Shown: in pieces, positions 22,678-34,506 of the stretch | Layout: each line of letters begins with the position of its first letter | Numbering within the stretch: the first letter of the stretch is position 1 | Assembly: GCF_040807025.1 (NCBI RefSeq) | Contig: NC_090944.1 | Span: 2,384,068-2,448,067, forward strand | DNA length: 64,000 nt | Direction: 5' to 3' | From: Struthio camelus | Lineage: Eukaryota > Chordata > Aves > Struthioniformes > Struthionidae | Position numbers and translations under genes: made by a program | Notes under the pieces: generated by a model | What the model was told of the DNA's origin: nothing | Databases searched by the model: none | What the model saw: only the letters and a program-made list of their open reading frames with translations

Positions 22678-23383
22678 GCGAGCGAGCGAGCGAGCGAGTG
22701 TGCGAGCGAGTGCGCGAGCAGGTGGAGAGCGTGGCGTTGAGCTGGGGCGAAGGAGCAAGGCAGCGGGGTAAGAGCTGGCTCCTTCCATCTCTCTGCAGTC
22801 TCTCCTCCCCTCGGGGCGCTCTCCGTGGCTTTGTCGCCCCCCCCAGCGCCCACCACCCGCTGCACGCTCCCTCGGTGGGCACAAGTGCCACAATCAGGCA
22901 AACGTCCCCGCCGCGAAGCCCAGCCACGCTCGGGCACCATTCTGCGCCCTTGCTGCTCACCACCCGGTGTCCCCGCGTCACACGTGGGAAAGCAGCGGCG
23001 GGAGCGGGCAGCCAGGCAAGGCCGACGGAGTGAGCGCACCGTGCCCTGCTTTTTGCAGAGTTGCTCTCGGCGGCCTTTGGCTCTTCTCCTGGTGGCAGAT
23101 TGACGCTGTCGATCTTGGGGTGCGGAGGAGCGTGCACAGGGTGAGCCGCAGAGCAGAGCGGAGCGGTCAGGGTCGGGGGAGGTTGGTGGAGGGGCGTTGG
23201 AGGGGCGGTGGGGAGCAGGGCTTTGGGGGCTGCTGGTCTGCCTTGGTCGGGGAGGGGGAGGGTGGCTGCAAGGGGCGGCGTGCTCAGAGGTGGGTGCTGT
23301 GTTTTGGGTGGCACTCTTGGAGCAGGACGTGGAGGCGGAGCGCTGAGCAGGCTGCACGCTCGCGGCGCGCTTCCGGTGGCGGC
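22678..23383 (+). promoter_or_regulatory. Gene X CpG-rich promoter/5' region, copy 3
   Basis: Same composition as copy 1, with one extra C in the poly-C run near 22840. Confidence 0.58.
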
Positions 23384-24663
23384 ATGGAGCCTCGGAGGCT
23401 GAGCGTCGTGGGCGAGTTTGTGGTGCTGAGCCTCTTTGTGGTGTGCCTGGCCCACATGCCCTCGGTCGTCAACGTCCTCACGATCCTGTGCATAGCGGTG
23501 GTGTTGGTGCTGGCGGGGAAAAGGCTCTGGCCCAAGGTAGGAGTCAGCCTGGGCATGGCCCCGAGCTGGCGCGGGCAGCGAGAGGGCTGAGGCCGCGGCA
23601 GCACCTGCAGCAAGGGCAGCCTGACGGTGCTGCGCGCAAGCCTGCCTCCAGCCTCAGCTCTGCGTGCCCCGCGCAGCCCTTCCGCGAGCAGGGCGCCTCT
23701 TGGCGCAGCGTGGATGCTCGCCACTAAGGCAGCGCTCTCTTGGGCTGTGCAGGGGCCTCGCGGCAGTGCTGGCAGCCTGGGCAACGGCAGCGTGGACAAG
23801 CCCGGAGGTGAGCAGCCCCGGCCCAGAGCGTAGGCGCGCTCGGCAGCGCCTCCCGGCCAAGACAGCCCAGCGCCGCCAGCGCCCACCGCCCTCGGCCCCA
23901 GCTGGGGCTCCGCCGACGGGCTGCCCTCGCTCACTGCCTCTCTGCCTCCTCTTCCAGCAGCCCCCTTCCTTCCCACGGTGCAGACGCAGGACTGTGCAGC
24001 CAGCCGGCAGGCAGGGTAAGCGGAGGCCTGGCCTCCACAGCCCTGGCCAGGCCCACCGCAGGCAAGAGCCCGATGCAGCCCAGAGCCACGGACCTACGCC
24101 TGGCCTGGGCCCCCCAAAGAGCAGGGCATGGCATGGCTAGGGCTGGGGTCGACGCGCGGGATGCCCAGGACATGCCGCATGCCTGCTGCTCACCAACTGG
24201 GAAGCCCCTTTGCTCCTTGCCCACTGCTGCAGCCCTGGCCCCAGCACCCCCTCCGCCCGCACCCTGGCACCCTTTGGCGTCTGCCGCCACCACCAGGGCT
24301 TCCCCCTGGGGCCCCCAAGGCAGCCTTCTCACCTCCTTTCTCCCTCCCAGGCTCACAAGCGAGGACATCTTGCCACTTTCACCCGCCGGGCAGTCCGAGG
24401 ACGAAGAGGACGAGGAGCCAGCGTGTGCCACCTCCCTGCAGCGCTGGCCCACCATGCAGCTCTGGAGCCCACCACCGGAGGCGCCCTCCCCTCCCGCTGC
24501 AGCCACCGGCTGCACAGCGGCCCTGGCCTGCCTGCTGTGCCCAGCCTGCCCAGCCTGCCCTGCAGGCGCCTTCAGAGGGCTGCGCAAGGGCCTCCGCAGA
24601 TGCGCCTCCTTCCTGCGAAGGCCACGGCGAGTGCTCAGGAGGCGCCAGGCAAGGGCCAGCTGA
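23384..24663 (+). CDS. Gene X copy 3, internally deleted (192 aa, 4 exons)
   Basis: Exons 23384-23536, 23753-23807, 23958-24015 and 24351-24663. The membrane hairpin and splice sites are intact. Exon 4 lacks 342 bp after codon 96 (join at about 24372), exactly 114 codons. This removes residues equivalent to 97-210: the RRVRF motif, EEGHELLDCLPK and the WPAHI block. The frame is preserved into the acidic cluster and the Arg-rich tail. If expressed, it would be a membrane protein without the presumed phosphatase-docking segment: either a natural variant or a dead copy that happens to stay in frame. Exon 3 also differs (TVQTQDC). Confidence 0.6.
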
Positions 24664-24755
24664 TTGGGGCCAGCAGCAGGCTCCGCGCCTGGGCAGACGT
24701 GCCAGTAACCAGCGCCCGCGGAGCTAGACGCCTTTGCCACCTCCGGGCCAGCGTC

Positions 24756-24761
24756 AATAAA
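24756..24761 (+). terminator. Gene X polyadenylation signal, copy 3
   Basis: AATAAA 93 bp after the stop. Confidence 0.75.
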
Positions 24762-24822
24762 CCTCTGTGCAAGACTCTGCGGGAGGCGAGAGTGAAACAC
24801 CATGTGAAGTGATATGAAGAAG

Positions 24823-27800
24823 GCGCAGGAATGCTCCCTGAGTCTTAGGAAGCCAGCCGTTCCCCGAACTCAGGCTTTCCTGCTCCTGACAGGGCTGAGT
24901 AGAGCAGCAACATGCAAAAACATGTCTCCAGAACAGAAGTTTAAATGCTTAGCTCAGATGAACCATCACATAGGAAACTGGCTGTCAGAAGAAGTCCGTG
25001 AGATCCTTACAAAGCGCGGTGGATGTGATCCTGGGGGCGCTCTGGAGCAAGATCTGAATTCCCCTGTGAATGGAGACTATGTAGCCTCCAACAGTGATCT
25101 GCAGAAAGAAGTTATAAAACGGGGGAGAATTGATATTGGTCAGGGGGCTGAGCGGAAAGATTCATCCAAGCCATCACCCTCAGCAGAACAGTGGGAGGAT
25201 CCTAAAAGGAATGAGCGTTCCAGAGGCCAAGAGGTCCTCCACTTGATCAAACACCCGGGACTAGAAAATTGCTACGCAAGGAAAAGGGGGAGGGCAGATC
25301 TTCAGGTTATCGACAAGACTGCCCTGTGTGACAGCCAGCCCAGGATTGGCAGTGAATACCCCTTCCATTTTCGGCACAAGCTGCTGATGCTGGACTACCG
25401 TGGAAGGTATCTGGTTTGCCAGGAGCATGGCAAAGCAAAAGAAGGCGTTCTGAGCACTCCGAATGCAACAAGCCTTGGCGCTGAGTGCTCAGATAGTGCC
25501 TCAGATATTGACAGTGAGTTTTTCAATGCTGAGCGTGAAGAAGGGGATGCCTCTGTTACAGCAGGTCTGACACACACACATGCCATGGACCTCCAGGTGG
25601 CGATGTTTCATGGTGCCCATGATTTCACGAGCCAGTACATTTCAACAAACCTCGCTTTGTGCCACTTGGCGCTCCCCCTCCTGCTACCAAATCCATGCAC
25701 CGCACCAAGAGAGTTCCCTCAGCCAAGTTAAAAAGAGCTGGAAAGCCACGGAACAATCGGGAAAGCAGACCACAATTCAGAGGAGCAGACCACAATTCAG
25801 AGGCACAAAAACAAACCGATTGATCAGGCAGACACACTCATGGTGTCCTTCATACGGATCGGGAGTTCTCCTTCCTCTTCCAAGGCTCAGCTCCTGAATG
25901 CTCTGCCGACTAAACACAAACACCACACTTTCTGCCACCGACATTGCAAAGGCAGCACCAAAGGCTGTCTTCTAACGACAGGTGTTGTGGAGATCTCTTG
26001 GTCCTGTGCCAGTGGCAGTGCTGACGACACTTTTGACGGCTGTGTTGCTTTCTGTAACCTGCATGGAGATGCTAGAGGTCATGAACAACAATTGCCGTTT
26101 TTACAGCAGATCTCTTCTGTGAAGGAGGCTCTCAGTTAGCCGAGTCTGACCAGAGTGACAAGAAAGGCATGAACATTGTACGTGACCCGTGGCAGTCTCA
26201 AAAGCCTTTGATTTGTCTTTTCACTGAAGAAGAGAATGTTGCGTGTGGCCGATCTAGCCAGAATGTAAAAAGAGGTATCCAGAACAGAAACAAAGCAGAA
26301 TTAGTAGAGGAGCTGGTAAAAACAATCAGAGACCTACTAGCAAGGTGAAACAACCTCTTAAGGCTTGATGCTTGTCAGGACACAGCTCGCCAACGTGGAT
26401 TTATTGTGGCTAAAGAGGCAGAAGAGTGTGTGAGAGCCAAAGCAAAGGCAAGAACCTTGGTGGGATTCTTGACAAAGGAGAAATTGTGTTTGAGATCAAA
26501 TCACAGCTACTGCCTCTTCAAGGACAACTATGGTACCCATGGTGTAAAAAGGAGAAAGAGCTCCCCCGCTTGCAGGAAAAGAGGAACAAGAACATAGAAC
26601 ATCATGGGAGCCAAAGTGAGCCAGAGAAGTGTGCAGGACGAAGAAAGCAACTCGACAGAGCGTTCCCCCTCAAGCAGCTGATGAAATCAGTCCTCGCTTT
26701 TCTCCAGGCACAGGCAAGAGACACCAAGAAATACTTGCTGCAGTGGAGGAAGGTCTTTAGGGATGACCTGTCCTCTGAGCACTTGGAGGAACTTCAGAAA
26801 GAGTATCATCAGTGAAGGTATCAAATCCTGGAAATAAAGAAAAGCAAGGAAAAAAACAGTCTGAAAACAGCATTGATGAATAAGTTAGAAGCCCTCTCCA
26901 ATGCAGGCAATGATTCATCCATTGGTCTCAAGTGTCTTTTGAGAGAAGTAGGGCAGATTTGTGAAGCTCTAGAATCCTTGAACTCAAAAGATGAATGTTT
27001 TTGCAAACTACCTGAAGTGGCAGTCGATCTGACGGTTTCAGGGTATGCCCTTGAAGTGGTGGATGGTGATGCTTCGTCTGTACGGTGACGATGGCTTGGG
27101 GCAATCTTTGACAAGTTAATTGAGAAGCTAGGGGAGAGAAGAGCGTTTGTTCTCTCAGTGCTTGGCATCCAGAGCCCGGGGAAGTCAAGCCTGCTGAATG
27201 CCATGTTTGGGCTGCAGTGGAACGTCAGTGCGGGGAGAGGCACGCGGGGAGCGTTTATGCAGCTGCTTCAGGTGGACGAGAAACCCCAAGAGGTCATGGA
27301 CTTTGATTACAGGCTGATTGTTGACACGGGAGGACTTTGTGCCATGGAGGTGGCCAATAAGCAGTCACTTAATGATGACAATGAGCTAGCCACCTTTGGC
27401 ATTGGCATTGGCAACATGACTCTGATCAATATCTTGGGAGAAAATCCTGGAGACATGCAAGATGTCCTTCAGCTAGCCGGGCAGGCTTTTCTCCAGATGA
27501 AGCAAGTCAATCTTTCGCCAAGCTGCTGCTTTGTGCACCACAATGTTGGAGAAATAACTGCCCAGGAACAAAACATGCAAGCACAAAGACGCCTGCAGGA
27601 AAAGCTGGAGGAAATGGCAGGGACAGCCGCCCAGCCGCCCAGCAGGCATTCTGCCATGTCACCTGCTTCAGCGATGTCATCCGCTTTGATGTGAACACCC
27701 ACAGTCACTACTTTGCTCACCTCTGGGTGGCAAGGAAACCCACCCAGGGCCCCACCCAACCCCACAGACAGCCAGCACGTGCAGCAGTTAAAGAGCACAA

Positions 27801-28529
27801 TTCTCCAAGCTGCCAAGAAGGGATCGCAGGGCACTATTTCAAGGCTCTCGAGCTTGAAAGTTCGTATGAGTGACTTGTGGAAGGCTCTGCTGAATGAAAA
27901 GTTTGTTTTCCCTTTCCAAAACACTTGGGAAATTGCTGCAGACAACAGTTTAGGAACAACCGACAGCCAGTGGACCTGGCAGCTGGGGAGCCACATCCTA
28001 GACTTGCAAATGAAACGGAACAATCAGATTAGAAAGGGAGACGTTCCGCAAGTGACCCGAAGAAGCCTTATGGAGGAAGTGCAAGATAAATATGAGACCC
28101 TCTGGAAAGGCTTGGAACCGTATTTCAGGGAAGATGACGCCAGTGGGCTTTTGATTCAGCGGAAAGCAAGCATTGAAAATCAACCGCAAGATCGGAGAGA
28201 AGCACTTGTGGAAGAGACACAGAGAAAGTCTGCCGAGTTCATTGAACGGGAGAAGAATCCGAGCAAAGGGCATCAGAAGAAGCCAGAATGTGAACACGAG
28301 CTTGTCAAGAGAAGGCAACTGGTGGCTTTGTCGCTAAAGAAGGAAGAGCTGCATGAAGAAAAGCTGAGGCAACACTTGGCTAGCCTCTGGAAACAATGGC
28401 TCTACAAAGTATCTTCCAGCGCACCTCCTCCTGCAGAACCAAACATAAACCTCCCTGGTGAGACCACTCTGCTGGAACATTTCAAGCAAGAGCCAAACAG
28501 AGAGGAAGAAATAAAATGCTTCTTGGCAA
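24823..28529 (+). pseudogene. GVIN1: VLIG-a copy 3: truncated VLIG pseudogene
   Basis: The PRTQAF block is open here (CGA where copies 1 and 2 have TGA), so similarity is in frame from the start to 25731. Other breaks match copy 1. A private TGA at 26346 is shared only with copy 6. The GTPase-domain frame is 27158-27694 (GIQSPGKSS, DTGGL). The 14-bp insertion is absent, so the helical region is open at 27713-28813. Confidence 0.88.
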
Positions 28530-28690
28530 AGGATGCATTTCCCATGGCATCCCTTGCAGGCAGTGCAAGAGATCATTGCTGCTGGAAGCTGCATTTCATT
28601 TCATCCCTTTGTATTTCAGATGCTAGTCGTACTTCCCAAAACATGTCTACAATAAACTCGCGGGCTAGCCTTCTGGTCAGGGTGTCTCGT

Positions 28691-29512
28691 GGTGCTGGGC
28701 TTGTGGCGGGGGTGCAGGGGGGAGTGGGGCGTTGTGTTGGGGGTGCTGGTCTTGTCGTGGGAGGTGCAGAGGGGAGTTGGTCCTTGTGTTGGGGGTGCTG
28801 GTCTTTGTTTTGAGGTGCAGAGGGGATCTGGACCTTGTGTTGGGGGTGCATAGGGGATCTGGGTGTTGTTGTGGGGGTGCTTAGAGGAGGTGGGCTTTGT
28901 GTTGGGGGTGCTGGGCTTGTCATGGGGGTGCAGAAGGGATCAGGGCCTTGTTTTTGGAGTGCTGGTCTTTGTTTTGGGGTGCAGAGGGGATCTGGACCTT
29001 GTGTTGGGGGTGCAGAGGGGATTTGGGTGTTGTTGTGGGGGTGCTTAGAGGAGATGGGCCTTGTGTTGGGGGTGCTGGGTTTGTTGTGGGGGTGGAGAGG
29101 GGATCAGGGCCTTGTTTCTGGGGTGCTGGGCCTTGTTTTGGGAGTGCTGGGCTTGTCATGGGGGTGCTGAGGGGATCAGGGCATTGTGTTGGGGGTGCTG
29201 GGCATTGTGTAGGGTTTGCTGGGCTTGTTATGGGGGTGGAGAGGGGATCTGGGTCTTGTTTTGGGGGTGCTTAGGGGACGTGGGCCTTGTGTTGCGGGTG
29301 CTGGGCTTGTCGTGGGGGTCCTGAGTGGTCATGGTGTTGTGTTGGGGGTGGTGGGCGTTGTTTTGGGAGAACTAGGCTTGTTTTTGGGGTGCTTAGGGGA
29401 TCTGGGCCTTGTTTTCGGGGTACTGTGGGGATCTGGGCGTTGTTTTGGCGGTGCTGGGCCTTGTCGTGGGGGTGTTGAGGGGATCTAGGCCTTTTTTGGG
29501 GGTGCGGAGAGG
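28691..29512 (+). repeat. G-rich minisatellite, copy 3
   Basis: 822 bp. It has extra monomers near 28960-29060 compared with copies 1 and 2. Confidence 0.93.
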
Positions 29513-29702
29513 GTTCCGGAGCACTCGACCAGGTTGCCCAGAGAGGTTGTGGAGTCTCCTTCCCTGGAGATATTCAAAAGCCGCCTGGCCCAATCCTGGG
29601 CAATATGCTCCAGAGGACCCTGGCTGAGCAGGGGCGTTGGACTCCAGGATCTCCGGAGGTCCCTTCCAACCTCCACCATTCTCTGAGCCTGTGATTCTGT
29701 GA
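29513..29702 (+). mobile_element. CR1 3'-end fragment, copy 3
   Basis: 190-bp CR1 3' end, same insertion as in the other units. Confidence 0.9.
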
Positions 29703-30441
29703 AATGTTAAGGCTAAAATTTTAACACTCACATCCCAGAAGTTTTCTTTTCCTTTCTTCTCAGAATTGGTTCCCGTCGATGGTCGAGCCCATCACACACC
29801 TCCCACAATCGCCTGTAATGTGCTCATGTAGTGTTCCAATGTTATAGGTCCTATGGATTGGCATGGGGTTGGTTCACCTAGTTGATTTAAACCAGTTGAG
29901 GGAATGGTTAGAACGTACAGCTAGCAATCTGGTTTTGGAGCTAAGGAAAGGTTTTGCACATTGAGTGACTACTCCCCAAATTACAGCTTGGTTGCCACTG
30001 GCCACGCACACAGGGAGCCCCATTCCCCTTGGGATCATTCCAGTTAATATGAAAGAGAGAATCAACCGTATCTGGAATAATACCAACGGTGCGTCTATAT
30101 GATTGGGGCCTGGGCATACAAGTCTCGAACTCCCATCTCTCCATCATATGTCTAGCAAGCCAAGAATCTTCCACAAGACTTGAACTGGAGGAATGTGTGG
30201 GATCAAAACTGTCATGTCACCTGGGGGAGTGAACCAGACACCGTGCGTAGGGCCTACGAAATAGATGGCTCAGCGTTACAGTGGGGACAACAAACAATTG
30301 TACTCGGGACCTGAGAGGACCACTCCCTGAGAGAGACCTGCCCAATCGAAGCTATTTCCAAGCAGGTGGTCCTGAAGGGAGCACTGCCCTTCAGGAAAAA
30401 GCCTTTGTGCAGCTGCGCTATTACCAGAACGGAGCAGCTTC
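29703..30441 (+). other. Unassigned block, copy 3
   Basis: Counterpart of 1151-1889. It shares the variant GTCCTATGGATTGGCATGGGG with copies 4, 5 and 6, unlike copies 0, 1 and 2. Confidence 0.4.
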
Positions 30442-31753
30442 ACGACCGCATCACACAGCTCATCAGCCTCCCCATCGACACAAAGGAACAGGAGCCAATG
30501 CATGACAACCAAAGTTGCATTCATGACAGACTGCATGAAATAAGAGAACAGGTGGACTCGGCAGCCAGGAACTCCACATATGTCTTCACTCATGGATACA
30601 GAAGACATTCAGCAGTGTCTCTAGGCAAAGTGGCAGCAGAAAGGTTGGCAAAGATGCAGAAGGCTTTCACAAGAGCAAACGACCCCACTTTCTACCTGCA
30701 GGGCCAGAGAGAAGACTTCTTCACAAGTTTCTACATGTCCTGCCAAGCAGTGCCCTCTATCACAGCAGTTGCTGATTTTTTTTATGTGACGAGCTTTCAG
30801 GAGCTCTTTGACAGGCAGTGTCTGTGAAGACTGCTCTTGATATAGCCTGGGAAAGGAGCTCTAACTCTCCAGCTTTCAATGGCCATCGATCTCAACTAGA
30901 AACGGCTATTCTCCTCTCTCTTGCGGAGGAAGAGAATGGTGAGTTCAGGCAGCACATTCATTTCCCCCAACATGTTTTAGAAGGTTTCGTTGAGAAGTGT
31001 GTTAACTATTGCTTAGACAAGAACAATTCAAGGCTGAAGAACTTGTTCCATGTTTCCCTGAATTCATTCCAGACTCTTGTTGCTGCTGCTAGCTTTGCGC
31101 CTACAACTCCAGTTGTCCAAGAGAACTGTGGCAATGTCTCCCTGTGGCTAGAGGAATTTGGGAGCAGACTTGGAGCTAATTCTGAACTTCCCAGAAGTCA
31201 TCTGAAAAGCACTGAGCATCAAGAAAGAAAGGAGCGAGAGCTCCTGAAGGAGGCAATGAGTAAAGCTCTGGCCCCTGTGCTAGCAAACCTGAAACAGGCA
31301 TTTTCCATGCCTCATCTGAAAGCTTGGAACTGGAAACCTCATACAATCGGAGTTGAAGGGCTGCACGGCTGCTGGAAGCAATGCCCGTTGTGCAGCGCTC
31401 TTTGCACAGACACAATACGTGCTCCTGATGGGGACCACAGGGTTCACTTCCATCGCCCTCAAGTCCTCAATGGTAGCCAGTGGGTTACAAGAAATCAGTT
31501 GGTCCCTGCCCTTTGCTCCAGTCTTGTAGCAAGTCACTGTTGCCTTGTGCTTGAGGATAACAAGGAAGCTGCCTATACAAAGTCTAGAGAAGCAGGAGCA
31601 GCTTCTGCCAATTGGGGCCTCACGCCAGAAAGCTCCCCGCAGGCATGCTGCAAATGGCTTGTGTGCCGTTTCCGCTCACAATTGCAACAAGATTGCTGTG
31701 CACAATTGGAGGGCACAGCAGCAACCCGTCCAGAAGGGGAAAAGTGCCCAAAG
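30442..31753 (+). pseudogene. GVIN1: VLIG-b copy 3: VLIG C-terminal fragment
   Basis: First frame to 30827, second 30818-31936 across the junction. It has two codon-sized or codon-multiple losses relative to copies 0-2 (near 30943 and 31006), which keep the second frame. Landmarks NVSLWLEEFGS and CWKQCPLCSALC are present. Confidence 0.87.
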
Positions 31754-32009
31754 GAAGAACGAGCCACAGGCTCGGCATGGGCTTGTCAGGGACGACTCTG
31801 GGCTTTGGTTGGGCTTTGTGCTGGCGGGAGCTGTGTTGGGGCTGGCCTTGGCGGGCTGCGCCTTGTTGGGGTTTGGGTGAGAGCAGCGTCAGGTGGGGCC
31901 TGGGGGTGCCCTGGCAGACCAGGTGTGTGGAAGTGATGTCGCCATGGCATCACAATGCCGGGGTCTTTCTGGAGGTGGGGCTGGGGGAAGTGCCGCTGTC
32001 ACTTTGCCT

Positions 32010-32714
32010 GCGAGCGAGCGAGCGAGCGAGTGTGCGAGCGAGTGCGCGAGCAGGTGGAGAGCGTGGCGTTGAGCTGGGGCGAAGGAGCGAGGCAGCGGGG
32101 TAAGAGGTGGCTCCTTCCGTCTCTCTGCAGTCTCTCCTCCCCTCGGGGCGCTCTCCCTGGCTTTGTCGCCCCCCCAGCGCCCACCACCCGCTGCACGCTC
32201 CCTCGGTGGGCACAAGTGCCACAATCAGGCAAACGTCCCCGCCGCGAAGTCCAGCCACGCTCGGGCACCATTCTGCGCCCTTGCTGCTCACCACCCGGTG
32301 TCCCCGCGTCACACGTGGGAAAGCAGCGGCGGGAGCGGGCAGCCAGGCAAGGCCGACGGAGTGAGGGCACCGTGCCCTGCTTTTTGCAGAGTTGCTCTCG
32401 GCGGCCTTTGGCTCTTCTCCTGGTGTCAGATTGACGCTGTCGATCTTGGGGTGCGGAGGAGCGTGCACAGGGTGAGCCGCAGAGCAGAGCAGAGCGGTCA
32501 GGGTCGGGGGAGGTTGGTGGAGGGGCGTTGGAGGGGCGGTGGGGAGCAGGGCTTTGGGGGCTGCTGGTCTGCCTTGGTCGGGGAGGGGGAGGGTGGCTGC
32601 AAGGGGCGGCGTGCTCAGAGGTGGGTGCTGTGTTTTGGGTGGCACTCTTGGAGCAGGACGTGGAGGCGGAGCGCTGAGCAGGCTGCACGCTCGCGGCGCG
32701 CTTCCGGTGGCGGC
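32010..32714 (+). promoter_or_regulatory. Gene X CpG-rich promoter/5' region, copy 4
   Basis: Same GCGA run, GC-rich body and CTTCCGG before the ATG as in copy 1. Confidence 0.58.
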
Positions 32715-34347
32715 ATGGAGCCTCGGAGGCTGAGCGTCGTGGGCGAGTTTGTGGTGCTGAGCCTCTTTGTGGTGTGCCTGGCCCACATGCCCTCGGTCGT
32801 CAACGTCTTCACAATCCTGTGCATAGCAGTGGTGTTGGTGCCGGCGGGGAAAAGGCCCTGGCCCAAGGTAGGAGTCAGCCTGGGCATGGCCCCGAGCTGG
32901 CGCGGGCAGCGAGAGGGCTGAGGCCGCGGCAGCACCTGCAGCAAGGGCAGCCTGACGGTGCTGCGTGCAAGCCTGCCTCCAGCCTCAGCTCTGCGTGCCC
33001 CGCGCAGCCCTTCCGCGAGCAGGGTGCCTCTTGGCGCAGCGTGGATGCTCGCCACTAAGGCAGCGCTCTCTTGGGCTGTGCAGGGGCCTCGCGGCAGTGC
33101 TGGCAGCCTGGGCAACGGCAGCGTGGACGAGCCCGGAGGTGAGCAGCCCCGGCCTGGAGCGTAGGCGCGCTCGGCAGCGCCTCCCGGCCAAGACAGCCCA
33201 GCGCCGCCAGCGCCCACCGCCCTTGGCCCCAGCTGGGGCTCCGCCGACGGGCTGCCCTCGCTCACTGCCTCTCTGCCTCCTCTTCCAGCAGCCTCCTTCC
33301 TGCCCACGGTGGACACGCAGGACTGTGCAGCCAGCCGGCAGGCAGGGTAAGCGGAGGCCTGGCCTGCAGGGGGGCTGCCCCACAGCCCTGGCCAGGCCCA
33401 CCGCAGGCAAGAGCCCGATGCAGCCCAGAGCCACGGACCTGCGCCTGGCCTGGGCCCCCCAAAGAGCAGGGCATGGCATGGCTAGGGCTGGGGTCGACGC
33501 GCGGGATGCCCAGGACATGCCACATGCCTGCTGCTCACCAACTGGGAAGCCCCTTTGCTCCTTGCCCACTGCTGCAGCCCTGGCCCCAGCGCCCCCTCCG
33601 CCCGCACCCTGGCACCCTTTAGCATCTGCTGCCACCAGGGCTTCCCCCTGGGGCACCCAAGGCAGCCTCCTCACCTCCTTTCTCCCTCCCAGGCTCACAA
33701 GCGAGGACACCTTGCCCCCTCGCCACCTCCTGCCGACCTCCGAGCCAGACACGGATGGATGGAAGTTGGATGGCCCTCTCCCACTGCCACCAACCTCCAT
33801 CCTGCTGGACGCTCCCCCAACACCTGCAGGAGTGCTGGGTGAGCTGCTTGTGCCCACAGCCCTCCCGCCATCCCCACCACGCAGGCGGGTCCGCTTTGGG
33901 TGCAACCAGACCGTGTTGCTGAGCGAGGAAGGTCACGAGCTGCTGGACTGCCTCCCCAAAGCCCCACACCTCGACTGGCCAGCCCACATCCCGCGCCGGT
34001 CCATCCTGCACTGTGCCTGGGCACCCGTCCCGCTGGCAGGGGAAGGCACAGTGCGGCCACTTTCACCCCCCGGGCAGTCCGAGGAGGAAGAGGACGAGGA
34101 GCCAGCGTGTGCCACCTCCCTGCAGCGCTGGCCCACCATGCAGCTCTGGAGCCCACCACCGGAGGCACCCTCCCCTCCCGCTGCAGCCACCGGCTGCACA
34201 GCGGCCCTGGCCTGCCTGCTCTGCCCAGCCTGCCCAGCCTGCCCTGCAGGCGCCTTCAGAGGGCTGCGCAAGGGCCTCCGCAGATGCGCCTCCTTCCTGC
34301 GAAGGCCACGGCGAGTGCTCAGGAGGCGCCAGGCAAGGGCCAGCTGA
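32715..34347 (+). CDS. Gene X copy 4 (306 aa, 4 exons)
   Basis: Exons 32715-32867, 33084-33138, 33289-33346 and 33693-34347, with intact splice signals and open frame. Differences from copy 1 include Leu32Phe, Leu43Pro and Leu48Pro around helix 2, Ile95Thr and Ser97Pro at the start of exon 4, Cys for Arg159 after RRVRFG, and SEEEEDEE in the acidic cluster. RRVRF, EEGHELLDCLPK, WPAHI and the Arg-rich tail are kept. Confidence 0.7.
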
Positions 34348-34439
34348 TTGGGGCCAGCAGCAGGCTCCGCGCCTGGGCAGAGGTGCCAATAACCAGCGCC
34401 CGCGGAGCTAGACGCCTTCGCCACCTCCGGCCCAGCGTC

Positions 34440-34445
34440 AATAAA
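34440..34445 (+). terminator. Gene X polyadenylation signal, copy 4
   Basis: AATAAA 93 bp after the stop. Confidence 0.75.
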
Positions 34446-34506
34446 CCTCTGAGCAAGACTCTGCGGGAGGCGAGAGTGAAACACCATGTGAAGTGCTATG
34501 AAGGAG

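Larger units (their letters stand above)
22422..31753 (+). repeat. Array copy 3 (9332 bp)
   Basis: Complete unit with a 342-bp in-frame deletion in gene X exon 4 and a deletion of about 16 bp in gene X intron 3. It groups with copy 2 for the missing 14-bp VLIG-a insertion, but shares a VLIG-a stop (TGA at 26346) with copy 6. Confidence 0.95.
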
